Below, piece by piece: positions 11,808 to 22,654 of a stretch of 64,000 nt of DNA. Each line of letters starts with the position of its first letter. Within the stretch, counting starts at the first letter, position 1. The stretch spans positions 47,173,227 to 47,237,226 of the forward strand of contig OU744732.1 in assembly GCA_916613615.1 (NCBI GenBank). The letters run 5' to 3'. Source of the stretch: Steromphala cineraria (lineage: Eukaryota > Mollusca > Gastropoda > Trochida > Trochidae). Under the pieces are notes generated by a model. That model saw nothing but the letters and a program-made list of their open reading frames with translations. It was not told where the DNA came from and did no database searches. A program made the translations under genes and the position numbers.

Positions 11808-14760
11808 TAATTCAATTCAATTCAATAGTTTTATTCATACACTTGATATATAATACATGAAAGTTACTCACATGCGCGTTAAAGCATTTCTCCTCGTATA
11901 CGAAAAACATTATATAAGAATTTCCCTAACATGAACATATAATCATTTGATTTCATTAAATACGTCAAGCCATTTATATTTCTATTATGAGTGAACAGCA
12001 AAGGAACATCAATACGAAGCGATTGATACATTGGACAATCATATACAATATGAATTTCATCTTCGGTTACCTTACATAATGAACATTTAGAATAAGAACT
12101 TTCAAAATCATAAAAACATTTTCTAACACATTGTATTCCAAGACGGTTGTAACCGCTTCTAAAAATAAGCAAAGCTTTCCTGTGTATTTTGCATTTTTAA
12201 GTTCAGATATATACATATTGCAGGTGAATGATGGTTTTAAGCTGGAATAAAATTGTAGAGAGTCTTTATCTATAAGTTCTGAATGCCAGTTTTGTCTTGC
12301 ACAATCTATCAATCTTTCCTTAAATAATCTTAGAAACATATTTATATCCCCCACTCCTTGCTGTGCCCAGACATGTCCAAAACCATAAGTGAATAAGAGC
12401 TGCTTAATGTTGGATGCCCAGTTGTTACGTTTTCTATCACAGCTTAATTTTAACATTAGATATGATTGGTGCGGATACCTATAGCATGGCATGCAAATCA
12501 ATCTAAACCAGTATCTGATGCAGCTCATATAAGAGTTAACATATACGGGATATCTTCCGCATTCACCATACATGGCGGCATTTGGGAAAGATTTATTAAC
12601 ATTCAATAAAAATTTACAAACTGATCTGTGAACTATCTCCAGCTGATTTCTTTCCTTATATCCCCATATTTCACTTCCATACATCAAGATTGGTACAATT
12701 TTCATATCGAATATCTTTAATGCTTCACGAATAGGTATATCAAATTTTCGAATGAGGCTCTTAATAGGAAACAAAACTTTATTAGCTTGTTGTGCTAAAA
12801 CATTGCAAGCTCTCGTCCATACAAGTTTAGGCGTCATCGTTATACCGAGATACTTGTATGCATTTACCACTTCAATTTATATACCATCATATGTCCATTT
12901 CTCAAATTTCGAGAGTTTCCCCCCGTTTCTAAAAACAATCACTTTAGTTTTAACTGTGTTGATCTCCATACCCCATTGCAGACAATAATTATGAAGAACA
13001 TCTAACTGCTTTTGTTATTATAGAAGTGTATCAGCTACAAGAACTAAATCATCAGCAAAGAGTAAAGAGAATATATTAGACATGTCTTCTGAAATGAATA
13101 TTCCATTATAAAAAGTTTCGCTCATCGATTCAGATAACTCTTTGATAAATATAGAGAACAACAAGGGACTAAGTGCACATCCCTGTCTCACCCCTGTAGC
13201 ACAGTTGAAAAAATCAGATAGCTTCGTGCCTTCTATTACAACTGCAGTTTCATATTTTCATAAAGCTTTGCAGAACTTTAAAAATGTTTCCATATACATG
13301 TATTCCATTTCGTAAAAGGATATAAAGAAGCTTTTTCCTATTTACCATGTCAAACGCCTTTTAAAAATCAACAAATGCGCAATAGAATTTACCTCGTTTT
13401 CTTGTTGTAAACTTTTGAATGATAGATTGTAATATAAAAACATTGTCAATTGTGGAATGCAGTTTCCTAAAACTACCTTGACAGTCGCCAATAAGCCTAT
13501 CATTTTCAACATATTCGTCGATTCTCTTATTAACGATGGAAATAACCCTGTTGTTTGCTAGGTTCATTTGCATTTCCTTTCTTATAAATAGGTATAACTA
13601 TTGCAGCACTCCAAGCTTCAGGAAATACTCCTCTGGAGAGTATATGTGCAAACAATATAGCAAGATATGGTGCAATGATTTTTTTGACAGTTTTGAAAAA
13701 CGCAGATGGTATTCCATCATCACCAGGAGAGTTATTCAGCTTCAGTCTATCTATAGCTGTCATCACCTCATCTGTAGTAATTTCGTGCGACAAATCATTA
13801 TCAATACAGTCATTGCAATTATGTTCGGCAACAAATATGTCAACAAAATCAACAAAGTCCTTGTCACCAGTAATATTTACTTTTGGGTTTAATAAATCAT
13901 TAAAGTATTCTTGCCATGTTTGTGCCGATATATTACCCTTCTTATCTGGTTTACTTGAATAATTTTTTATAAGTTTCCAGAATTCTTTATAATCCTTTTT
14001 CATTGAAGCCTCTGAAAGTGACTTGGACACATTTTCTCTAAACATCTGATGTTTTGCTTTGCAAACTTGCTTAAACATTTTTCTACTTTGGTCAAATACC
14101 GTGAAGTTGCTCTTTGATGGATATTTTCTGAAATGGTCTAGAAGTTTGTACTTTTTCCTTTTTAAGTGTTCACATTCTTAATCGAACCAATCAGGTTGTT
14201 TACGTTTACACCTTTTCTCTCTTTTCAACATAGACCTTCCACTGTAATGCAAAATATCCATAATAGAACAAACAGCTGCGTCAGTCTCATTATTAGTGAT
14301 AGTTTCCTTGAATGTATCAAGGCAACTATTTACATAATCTGATTTGAATTCATTTATATATTCTTCTTCGTGATCCTTTCTCCACTTTCTATCTCGATGT
14401 TGTACAGAGGGACCTGCATTCACATTTTGATCACTAAAGAGCTAAAGTGTTGCCGTTAAAGGAAAATGGTCAGATTCAGATATTGATATCACTTTAAAAT
14501 CTGTCACAGATGAGTATAGGCAAGATGAGATACATATATAGTCAGGGGTACTGAAACCATTAAGACCATTGTATGTGAAATCACAAGAAGATATTGACCA
14601 TCTTCCATTTAGAATATTTATATTAAACAATCTGCATAAATCAAGAAATTGTTTCCCGTAACTATTTACAACAGTGTCCTTATTAACACGAGGTGGGGGT
14701 GCTGACGGGGTGGCTTCGTACATAAAATCCTCAAGGGGTAGGTAATCTATTCTGTCATCT
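11808..14760 (-). mobile_element. Decayed LINE, copy B
   Basis: Nearly identical to copy A over their shared length and complete at the 3' side. The tail is a short run of AATTG units (about 11808-11824), the kind of simple-repeat tail many LINEs use. Readable parts are: endonuclease C-terminus with PDYICIS and SESDHFPLTATL, so the catalytic SDH is intact (14442-14723); spacer (14178-14423); RT N-terminus (13530-14078, with SPGDDGIPSAFF); RT middle (13361-13573); RT with FADD (about 13020-13340, frames broken); post-RT domain (12067-12870); and a C-terminal Cys/His segment CSLCKVTEDEIHIVYDCPMY (11879-12172). Several frameshifts make it a pseudogene. Confidence 0.92.
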
Positions 14761-14784
14761 TCAATATAGTCTAACTATAATAAA

Positions 14785-14960
14785 CGATGACCATAAAGGA
14801 TTTATGCTCAAAATATATATTGGAGAATGAACTCGCTTCATATACGACATCATTGACTCCACTGGTACTATCAACATTCGACTTTGAGAAAGCATTCGAT
14901 TCTGTTGACTTGAACTTAATTCAAAAGGGGCATTTGAAAATTGTCTTTACATTCTAATAT
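14785..14960 (+). mobile_element. L1-type RT fragment, second copy
   Basis: Same fragment and junction as at 2655-2835, again on the strand opposite the LINE. This shows that the composite was duplicated as a unit. Confidence 0.65.
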
Positions 14961-15118
14961 ATGTTGGCACGTGGTGTAACACAACAGCACACAAATCCAA
15001 TGAGAAGGTCATGTCTGGGTTTTACAAATGGTTTTATTTTCGTTGGTACATTACTCTCCAGGCCGGTGTTACATTCACATCTTACGGGTACACGACAGAG
15101 TCCAACCTGGTTCCTGGG

Positions 15119-15265
15119 CCCTCTTCCGCGCCTATACCTTAGCGCACGCGGAAGAGGGCCCGGGAACCAGGTTGGGCCCTACCTTAGCGCACGCGCAAGA
15201 GGGCCCGGGAACCAGGTTGGGCCCTACCTTAGCGCACGCGGAAGAGGGCCCGGGAACCAGGTTGG
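15119..15265. repeat. GC-rich 45-bp minisatellite, copy B
   Basis: Three 45-bp units as at 2995-3135, with a few substitutions. Open frames across it are artefacts of the repeat length. Confidence 0.9.
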
Positions 15266-15713
15266 ACAGAGTCATACCCAAGACCCCGTCGTGCTGCTCC
15301 CAGTGTATCCAGGCCTGGAGCCTTCAACGAGTCTCTCACCAATCTCTTTTTGAACTGAGGTTTCCCCCCCTATTTCAGCAACATACACGTCAACAATTCC
15401 ATGGCAACACAAAAGCAACATACAACATACGGTAATCTAACAGGTTTATAAATTACTAGGCTACAGATTTAATACTGGACAACGAGAGTCCGGACTATAT
15501 GGTGAGCTTATAGCTTATAGAGTAATGACACAATTACTGACCATGCCTAAGGCTTTTTAGCAAGAAGCTTAAACAACATGTAACTCCGAGGGGGTACACA
15601 ATGCAGAAATGGATACATAAAGATATCTTGAGATAACATCGATATTTTGTTTGTTCAAAAACATGCGCAAAATAGTCATTTAATGACTTTGAAAACAAAC
15701 ATCATATTTTCAG

Positions 15714-15770
15714 TCTGTAAAACTTCTCTCAGCCAATCATAACCTGCCACATCACATCGCCCTTTCTCGC
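15714..15770 (+). repeat. 57-bp direct repeat, left copy
   Basis: Starts TCTGTAAAACTTCTCTCAG and ends ATCGCCCTTTCTCGC. Its partner is at 19512-19568, with one mismatch. The pair brackets the LINE-containing interior. Confidence 0.9.
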
Positions 15771-16617
15771 CAAACTGGTCAGGCTATTGCTATTGTTTAC
15801 AGTATTGAGTCAAGCGGTCACTTACTTGCTTAGCGTATAATTACTATACAAACAAAGAAAACAACTTTCCAGTATGACGGTTAGTTAGTGAGACATATAA
15901 TGAAGACATTTACTAATTTTGGTTGAATCTTTTTGACTGTTGATAGCTTAATCACGGCTTCTACAGAGGGACCTAAAGTCAATTCATCAATGAGACTACA
16001 TGGTATGTCATAGCCCTGTCATAGAACTATGTTTCGCATATCTATTTTTAAAAAAGAAACGGGGTATATGTTTATATTTATGCCGCTCCCTAACAAAATA
16101 GTGACGTAACGTAAACATGGACTGATCAGTACACATATCATATACAGTGACAGTATTGAAACAACGATTTTCGAAAACCTACAACAAAGCAATTAAATGC
16201 TAAGGTTATATCTTCATTAATGGTATAAACATATATACACACTACGAAATATTCGGAAAGAGAGTCATTGAGGCATCATGTCATGAAATTGTATTAAGTT
16301 CGCAATACAAGGATATTCAGGATATACACCTTTTGACACGATGTTTCATCATATCTTGAGCGTTTCTCAATCAAATAAAGAAACAATGTTAGTTTACAAA
16401 GAGACAACTCATCAGCGTAAAATAAATACCCTTCTACATCTTTGTTTGAGATAATGTTATTTTAAATTTTAAATATTTGTAAACTTCTAACGCAAACAAC
16501 TGCCTGAAATAACAAATATGTGTACATATAAGTTTGAATGCACAAAGTTTAGTTTACATATCATGTGACCAAAGCCTACTTTATTGAAGTCACTGTAAAC
16601 TCAAAATACTCCATCTC
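15771..16617. other. Interior of the insertion, upstream of the LINE frame
   Basis: No gene or endonuclease-like coding sequence was recognised here, so the LINE that follows appears 5'-truncated or has a diverged upstream part. Confidence 0.5.
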
Positions 16618-19026
16618 ATGTGTACTGAATGTGCTCATCTCAAGACATTTGGTACTTCTAAAGTTAAAACAACCAAAACGTGTAAGAGGCATAAGCCTTG
16701 GTTTAACAATAAGTGTAGGGCATTAAGGCGTAGTTATAATCTTTCGAAACGTGCTTTTGGACGTAATAAGAGTTACTCAAACCGTTCCAAATTTATTAAG
16801 GCGAGTAAAAATTATAGTAAAGTTTTGAAGAGATCATTTAAAGACTTTAAGTTAGACTGCACTCTAAAGTTACGTAATTTGCAGAATAATGACCAAAGAT
16901 CTTTTTGGAAAATTTTAAAATCTTTTGAGAATCACTCTGAAAAGGAATTACGTATTGATCAGGATAAGCTGTTTGATTATTTTAAGGATTTGAATGCAGG
17001 CCAAGCCTGCGAGGTTGATTGTGATGTCACTACCCATGAAAGAGGGTTACATAATGAATTGTTAGATTCTGTAATTACTGATAAAGAAATTATTTCTGCT
17101 GTCAATTGTCTTAAAAGTAACAAAGCTTGTGGCTTGGATAACATACTGAACGAGTATATCAAATCATCTATAGAATTAATGTTGCCTTTATATGTGAAGT
17201 TATTCAACCTGGTTTTCGATGGTGGTGTAATTCCTGAATCTTGGCTTGTTGGTATAATTAAGCCCATTTATAAAAACAAAGGGGATGCTGGGGACCCAGA
17301 TAACTATAGAGGGGTGTCGCTCTTAAGCTGCTTGGGTAAATTATTCACATCCATATTAAGTAACCGGCTCCAAGCATACTCGGATAGAGAAGGGGTAATT
17401 AGCTTGGCACAAGCGGGCTTCAGGAAAAATTATTCCACCATAGATAACATTTACATTTTAAAAGCTCTAATTGATATATACCTTAATCAAAATAAGAAAT
17501 TATATTGTGTGTTTATAGACTTTAGTAAAGCCTTCGATACTGTGTGGCGCTGTGGCCTGTGGCGTAAAATGGTTGATAATGGTGTATCTGGAAAATGTTT
17601 TAATGTCATAAAAAACATGTACCAGCACATTAAATCATGTGTTTCTCATAACGGAATTGCAACTGATTTTTTCCCCTGTAATATTGGTGTAAGACAAGGC
17701 GAAAACTTGTCACTTTTTCTGTTTGCTCTTTATCTTAATGATCTAGAATATTTTTTATCTAGCTACAATGTAACTGGTTTGGACTACGTAAATGATTATG
17801 CATTGAAACAAATTGGTATTTTCATTAAATTACTGATAATTCTTTATGCTGATGATACAGTTCTTTTATCTGAATCCCCTTCTGATTTAAAACTTTGTTT
17901 GGAGGCATTTGATGAGTATTGTACTCGATGGAAACTTAAGGTAAATACTTCTAAATCCAAAGTTTTAATTTTTTCAAAAAGAAGCAGCAAGAGTAACCCA
18001 TCTTTTATTCTACAAAATACTGTTTTAGAGTTAGAAAAACATTATGTGTTTCTTGGTATCCTATTTACAAGCACGGGTCGCTTCTGTAAAGCTATTAAAC
18101 GGCTAACCGACCAATCATCACGAGCAATGTTTGCTATTTTTAGAAAAATACGTTTGTTAGAAATTCCAATTGATTGTCAGCTTAAACTCTTTGATCAACT
18201 TGTTAAGCCAATATTACTGTACGGTGCTGAAGTGTGGGGTTTTGAAAACACTGCTCAGTTAGAGCGTATTCATTTGAAATTCTGTAAATATATATTGAAG
18301 GTTAAATCGTCAACTCCCGATTTCATGGTTTACGGGGAACTTGGAAGATACCCACTTAGTATTTCTATCAAATTGAGAATGCTATCATACTGGTGTAAGT
18401 TATTGATATCCCATGATAAATTATCTAGTATTGTGTACAAATTAATGCTTAACTTACAAAATTCTCGGGTTAATGTTAATGGTAAATTCCCGTTAGTAAC
18501 AGAAATTAAGTCTATACTAGAGAGTACAGGTTATAGTTACATTTGGCAAATGCAAGAGTTTAAAAATACCCAGTGGCTTGTAAATAATGTCAAAACGGTA
18601 CTTATCGATCAATTTCTGCAAAGATGGAGAGAAAGTAAACTACAATCATCAAAAGGCTTTTATTATAATAAGTTTAAAGATACTTTGTACATTGAAAACT
18701 ATTTACTGCAACTTCCTATGAACTTACGTATATATATCACGAAACTTAGAACATGTAATCACAAACTTCCAATTGAAACCGGAAGATGGTATAAAATTGA
18801 TAAAGAACATAGATTATGCCCTTCAGATAAGTGTAAGATCGGTGACGAGCTTCATTTTATGTTAGAATGTAATATGTTTAATGAAATAAGACACAAATAT
18901 CTTCCTGCGTACTATTGTAAACATTCATCCATAGAGAAATTTATCTCACTGATGTCCATCACATATAAACCAATACTTGTTAAAATTGCTCTTTATATCA
19001 AGTATGGATCGCGTATGCTCCATTAA
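16618..19026 (+). CDS. LINE ORF2 polyprotein, reverse transcriptase (5'-truncated)
   Basis: An 802-residue open frame of a non-LTR retrotransposon. Residues 1-120 are a basic linker that normally follows the endonuclease (WFNNKCRALRRSY, RSFWKILKSF). The RT domain covers about 150-430, with NKACGLDNILNEYIKSS, IIKPIYKNKGDAGDPDNYRG, QAGFRKNYSTIDNIYILK, catalytic VFIDFSKAFDTVW, GVRQGENLSLFLF and catalytic ILYADDTVLL. The post-RT region (about 430-740) holds LLYGAEVWGFE and YGELGRYPLS. The C-terminus has a Cys/His element (CPSDKCKIGDELHFMLEC). The usual GVRQG-C/S-LSPLLF block is altered to ENLSLFLF. No APE endonuclease precedes it, so autonomous activity is unlikely although the frame is unbroken. 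It resembles copies A and B in domain order but differs clearly in sequence, so it is another family of the same broad group. The first Met is an arbitrary start. Confidence 0.9.
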   Translation: MCTECAHLKTFGTSKVKTTKTCKRHKPWFNNKCRALRRSYNLSKRAFGRNKSYSNRSKFIKASKNYSKVLKRSFKDFKLDCTLKLRNLQNNDQRSFWKILKSFENHSEKELRIDQDKLFDYFKDLNAGQACEVDCDVTTHERGLHNELLDSVITDKEIISAVNCLKSNKACGLDNILNEYIKSSIELMLPLYVKLFNLVFDGGVIPESWLVGIIKPIYKNKGDAGDPDNYRGVSLLSCLGKLFTSILSNRLQAYSDREGVISLAQAGFRKNYSTIDNIYILKALIDIYLNQNKKLYCVFIDFSKAFDTVWRCGLWRKMVDNGVSGKCFNVIKNMYQHIKSCVSHNGIATDFFPCNIGVRQGENLSLFLFALYLNDLEYFLSSYNVTGLDYVNDYALKQIGIFIKLLIILYADDTVLLSESPSDLKLCLEAFDEYCTRWKLKVNTSKSKVLIFSKRSSKSNPSFILQNTVLELEKHYVFLGILFTSTGRFCKAIKRLTDQSSRAMFAIFRKIRLLEIPIDCQLKLFDQLVKPILLYGAEVWGFENTAQLERIHLKFCKYILKVKSSTPDFMVYGELGRYPLSISIKLRMLSYWCKLLISHDKLSSIVYKLMLNLQNSRVNVNGKFPLVTEIKSILESTGYSYIWQMQEFKNTQWLVNNVKTVLIDQFLQRWRESKLQSSKGFYYNKFKDTLYIENYLLQLPMNLRIYITKLRTCNHKLPIETGRWYKIDKEHRLCPSDKCKIGDELHFMLECNMFNEIRHKYLPAYYCKHSSIEKFISLMSITYKPILVKIALYIKYGSRMLH

Positions 19027-19115
19027 TATGTATGTAATACTACTGTCTTATTATTTGTTCACTCTATGTCATAAATTCATGACTTATGAGAATAAACTTG
19101 ACTTGTTGACTTGTT
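19027..19115 (+). mobile_element. LINE 3' untranslated end and simple-repeat tail
   Basis: A short non-coding end after the stop codon finishes with AATAAACTTGACTTGTTGACTTGTT, split here as AATAAACTTG then ACTTGTTG units. This 8-bp unit tail marks the likely retrotransposon 3' end. Confidence 0.6.
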
Positions 19116-19511
19116 CAAGACAGATGCAATGCATATGCTAAATTCTAAATGGTTAATTTTTGATTGGATCTAGTCTGTCTTATTGTTGACCAATGGATGA
19201 CTAGTGCTTTGACAACTGGGCGTGTCATAGATAGGCAGACATGCTTGATCTCTAAAACAACATCCCCTAATTCTTGTAACAACATTGTCAAAGAGTGTGA
19301 AATATCCCAAGCGCGACTCCCTAGGCCTGTCATTACACAATCAGTTACGATGTGCCATAACTGTTTAATTACTACTCTGTTTTATTGCCAGACAGATGAA
19401 GCTTCTAAATCGTGCTAAAACATGTTTATTCTGTTTATTTACCACCATTGTCTGTTATATTTACATTGATTAGGCCCATTTCCGTTCTGTATATGATGTA
19501 ATAATACACAA
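19116..19511. other. Insertion interior downstream of the LINE
   Basis: No recognisable gene. Short open frames on both strands overlap each other and lack domain signatures. Confidence 0.4.
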
Positions 19512-19568
19512 TCTGTAAAACTACTCTCAGCCAATCATAACCTGCCACATCACATCGCCCTTTCTCGC
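19512..19568 (+). repeat. 57-bp direct repeat, right copy
   Basis: 56 of 57 bases equal the copy at 15714-15770. Beyond it the sequence differs (GCATGCGCAGTAAAGGC). Confidence 0.9.
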
Positions 19569-20120
19569 ATGCGCAGTAAAGGCAATATCGTTCACCCGGG
19601 AGAATCCCTTTTCAGACTGTCAAATTGAGAAGCCTAAAATTTGCGTACTTTGAAGGGCGATATCTTTGTTATTAGGGGACCGATGAAAACGTTTTTTGGT
19701 GTTTTTTGAAGTTGACAATGTTTTCTGTACATATTTACCAATTAACATGGGAAAAATTTATGAGGTTTCTTGTTGTTTAACACAGAAACCAATAGTGTTT
19801 CACTGGTTAAAACATCCTGCTGACATATTGTGGTCCAATTTTTATAGCCTCCTGCTGACATATTGTGGTCCAATTTTTATAGCAATGTAGTGGTATTATT
19901 GAGATTTGATATCAGAATCAAAGGAAAGCGAAAAACACAATCACATGATATCGGATGGTTCAGGTTTAATACGATGCAGTCATTTCTTGGATGGTTTTAT
20001 TGCTTTGAAAGTTTTATTCCTTATAATTATGAGGCATTTTCCAAAACAAACATGATAAAAAATGAAATTAACAATTAACAAGTTAATTATCTAACAATGA
20101 TTTAAACCACTAGACTTATT

Positions 20121-20479
20121 TTAAAGGGGCAGTAGCACGTTTTAGGGGGAATGTAAGGTGATGTCAAGAAAATGAAAATAAATGGTTCCGTTTGAAAGAC
20201 AATGTATTTAAACTAAATGAAACAGTAAAAGATCAAATGTATAATGTAAAGTTTAGCAATGCGATTCCCTTTCTTACACAAAATGAATTAAAGGTGTTCA
20301 CACAAAAATGGCTGCCAATGGATTTTATGTGAATCTTTATAATTTGTTCTCTGACTATGGGTGATTGGTTTGTGTAATGAGATGTTTGACACTATCAAAG
20401 TTATACATTTAGCTGTAACGTACAATTATCAGCGAAAAATTTAAAATATAAAATTGTCAGAAAACGGGCTACTGCCCCT
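20121..20479 (+). mobile_element. GCAGTAGCACG-family MITE
   Basis: TTAA, AGGGGCAGTAGCACG, full core, then CGGGCTACTGCCCC. A shorter sibling follows after only a few bases. Confidence 0.9.
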
Positions 20480-20482
20480 GGC

Positions 20483-20658
20483 TTTAAGGGGCAGTAGTAC
20501 GTTTTTAGAGGGAATATAAGATGATGTCGGGAAAATGAAATTAATGGTTCCAAAAGAAAGACAATGCATTTAAAATAAATGGAGCAGTAATAACTTACAA
20601 TTATCAGTTAAAAAATTGAAATAAAAAATTATCATAATACGTGCTACTGCCCCTTTCA
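20483..20658 (+). mobile_element. GCAGTAGCACG-family MITE, internally deleted
   Basis: Both terminal repeats are present (AGGGGCAGTAGTACG and CGTGCTACTGCCCCTT) but the core is missing, leaving about 175 bp. It is tandem with the complete copy at 20121. Confidence 0.9.
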
Positions 20659-20816
20659 AGTCCAATCGTCATACCTGCATGCGGTTCGTGGTGAAATTTA
20701 GCTATTTAGAAAAAAAATACATCACTAGGTAGAACAATCTTTCGTCAAAAGTTTGATATCCTATTTACATGTTTTAATCAACAATAAAATACTTACTTCA
20801 ACGTCCAAAGACAGTA

Positions 20817-21119
20817 GGGGGAGGGATAGCACAGTGGTTAGCGCGTTCGGCTTCGGATCAGGAGGTCCGTGGTTCGAATCCCGCCAGGGGCGCGGCAACT
20901 TTGTCTGCAGTAGAGAACTGTTCTACACGCAGTCAGGTTTGGGTGCAATGCTTCACTGAATTTCAGCGCAGTACCACCCATGGTTACAAGTTCCAGCCGA
21001 TGCTCGCAGGTTTCACCACAATAGTGTTGCGGACTTTCTCCCTGCAATAATACTAGCAGCCGCGATATAAGTGAAATACTCTGGAAAGCGGCGATAAACC
21101 CCATCTCACCTCACCTCAC
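20817..21119 (+). mobile_element. Full-length tRNA-derived SINE, CTCAC tail
   Basis: The head is tRNA-like with a box A region (TAGCACAGTGGTTAGCGCG) and a perfect box B (GGTTCGAATCC). A body follows, with GTTGCGGACTTTCTCCCTGC and GCAGCCGCGATATAAGTG, and the tail is made of CTCAC/CACCT units. A 12-bp target duplication CCAAAGACAGTA lies at 20805-20816 and 21120-21131. The element is too long and poorly foldable to be a tRNA gene. It belongs with tRNA-headed SINEs known from molluscs; the exact family is not assigned. Confidence 0.9.
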
Positions 21120-21131
21120 CCAAAGACAGTA

Positions 21132-21604
21132 CCTTTTGGAAAGTGGCATTGCATTTAACGAACCCGCTTTCGGTGACGTCATAATTATGTGTGGTGGGTT
21201 TACACGACGTCTTAGTTACCGCAATTGCGTACGATGAGTATCAATTTGGGTGGCAACGGGTGCCTGGTTCGAAGAAAAAGAAGAAAATCTAGGCGTGCGC
21301 GACAAGGACGGCTTTCAAGCATATGTTTAAGAAACGCAAATTGTGAGATGGACACACTTGATTCACCTTCATGTCGGCTGCCGTTTCGCCCATTTTGTTT
21401 CGTTTGTCTCCTTTTTGGCGAATATTGTTCCGGTTTTCTCTAGGTGGGTCGCAAATTTATGCAAATAATCAATAAATACAGTAAAATTACTTTTAAAAAT
21501 ATTAAACTTCACTACACTTTTAATATTGATCTTTCAGCACACGATATCATCGAACAATAGAGGAGAATACATGAAGCTCTAAATTGGTTGTATATCGACC
21601 AGAT
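21132..21604 (+). other. CpG-dense stretch with a 72-codon frame
   Basis: Richer in CpG than its neighbours, with TGACGTCA at about 21174. The frame 21225-21443 is highly basic at the start (RRKRRKSRRARQGR) and hydrophobic near the end, and stops in TTTTCTCTAG next to GTGGGT. It could be a promoter with a first exon, or leftover repeat. No homology is recognised, so I do not call a gene. Confidence 0.3.
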
Positions 21605-21876
21605 AATAATAGCTACGCATATTGGCTACGTATAATAATAACACTGCATTGTCCTAAGTACAAGTACATCGGAAATTTGTTTTGTGCCAATGGCACCCGG
21701 CGGCCACAGTGCAGCGCCAGTTAATGCGTTGTTCTGCGTTTACAATGCTGAGTGTCAAGCAAGACAGTAACAACTCCTACCTTTTAAGTTCTTTTGGTAT
21801 GACGCGACCGGGAATCGAATCCCGATCTCCCGGGTGACGAGCGGACACTCTACCACTGACCTACGTTGACTAGGGT
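21605..21876 (-). mobile_element. tRNA-Asp-like SINE, minus copy
   Basis: Read on the minus strand: a head with GGTCAGTGGTAGAGTGTCCG and GGGATTCGATTCCCGG (box B). Its body matches the plus-strand copy at 42787 (CTTGCTTGACACTCAGCATT, GGCGCTGCACT, CCGGGTGCC, TTGGCACAAA), and it has a TTATTA-type tail. The head resembles tRNA-Asp (GTC). Confidence 0.8.
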
Positions 21877-22059
21877 GAGTGAGTAGGGTTCTTCAATTGT
21901 GAATATTACTTAACTATTTTGTACCTTCGTCTTTATATAGGAGAGCTTATACTTTCCCCTTTCCATCCTAGCCTTAGATCTTTTAGTTTTCTAACAGATC
22001 ATAAGCAGTATTTAAATAATAAAAATTATCTCATAAAAATAAAACAGGTGTTATCAACT

Positions 22060-22290
22060 GGAAGGTGAGTCCTTTAACATGCGCACAAAATTCGATTATC
22101 CATTTTCATAATGCAAATTATTAAAAGGGGTTCACATTAAAATGGCCAATAGCAGTTTTTACTTGATTCTTGATAATTATCCTATCATAATCGTGTTAGT
22201 CCATTACTTGATCACCTGATAATAATGCATTTTGAATTTTTTTGCGTGGTGGATTTGAAGAAGTTTATTTTCAAAATGTACTACTTTGTC
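22060..22290 (+). mobile_element. Diverged relative of the GCAGTAGCACG MITE
   Basis: Shares only the core: AAAGGGGTTCACATTAAAATG, GGCC, then a TTACTTGATTCTTGATAA stretch and an AAAATGTACTACTTTGTC end. The 52080 and 58524 elements share this variant core. Confidence 0.5.
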
Positions 22291-22654
22291 AAAAACAAGT
22301 AAATACGATACAGAATCCGCTAATTGTTATATAATTGACAATGCATAACATTATGCATAGCATTATTTCGTTGATAAAATTCCAAATTCTTATTTTTTTA
22401 TCAGCGATTGTATTTTTTAGATAAAAATTATGGTAAAAATGCATTCAAGTAATCCAATCAAAGCCCATGTTGAACTCGATTGCAAGCAAACAATTAAATC
22501 AAGCTGTTAGATATGAACCAATAACTGTAATATTATTCATTTCCAGTCTGTTTCAAATTTCTATTTCGAGCACGGTCGATTTTAATCAGACTGATTTATA
22601 TCTACATAATGAAATATCGATTTACACATAAATTCGTCTCCGTTATTAAATTAT

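Larger units (their letters stand above)
15573..19776. mobile_element. TTAA-flanked insertion carrying a nested LINE
   Basis: Flanked by TTAA at 15569-15572 and 19777-19780. The ends are imperfect inverted repeats: ACAACATGTAACTCC at the left, and ACAACAAGAAACCTC when the right end is read inverted (11 of 15 equal, the first six identical). The paralogous sequence near 3440 joins the two flanks through a single TTAA, so the borders are set by direct comparison. TTAA duplication is the hallmark of piggyBac-type transposases, but no transposase is encoded. Removing the nested part between the 57-bp direct repeats leaves about 0.4-0.5 kb, a typical MITE size. Confidence 0.8.
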
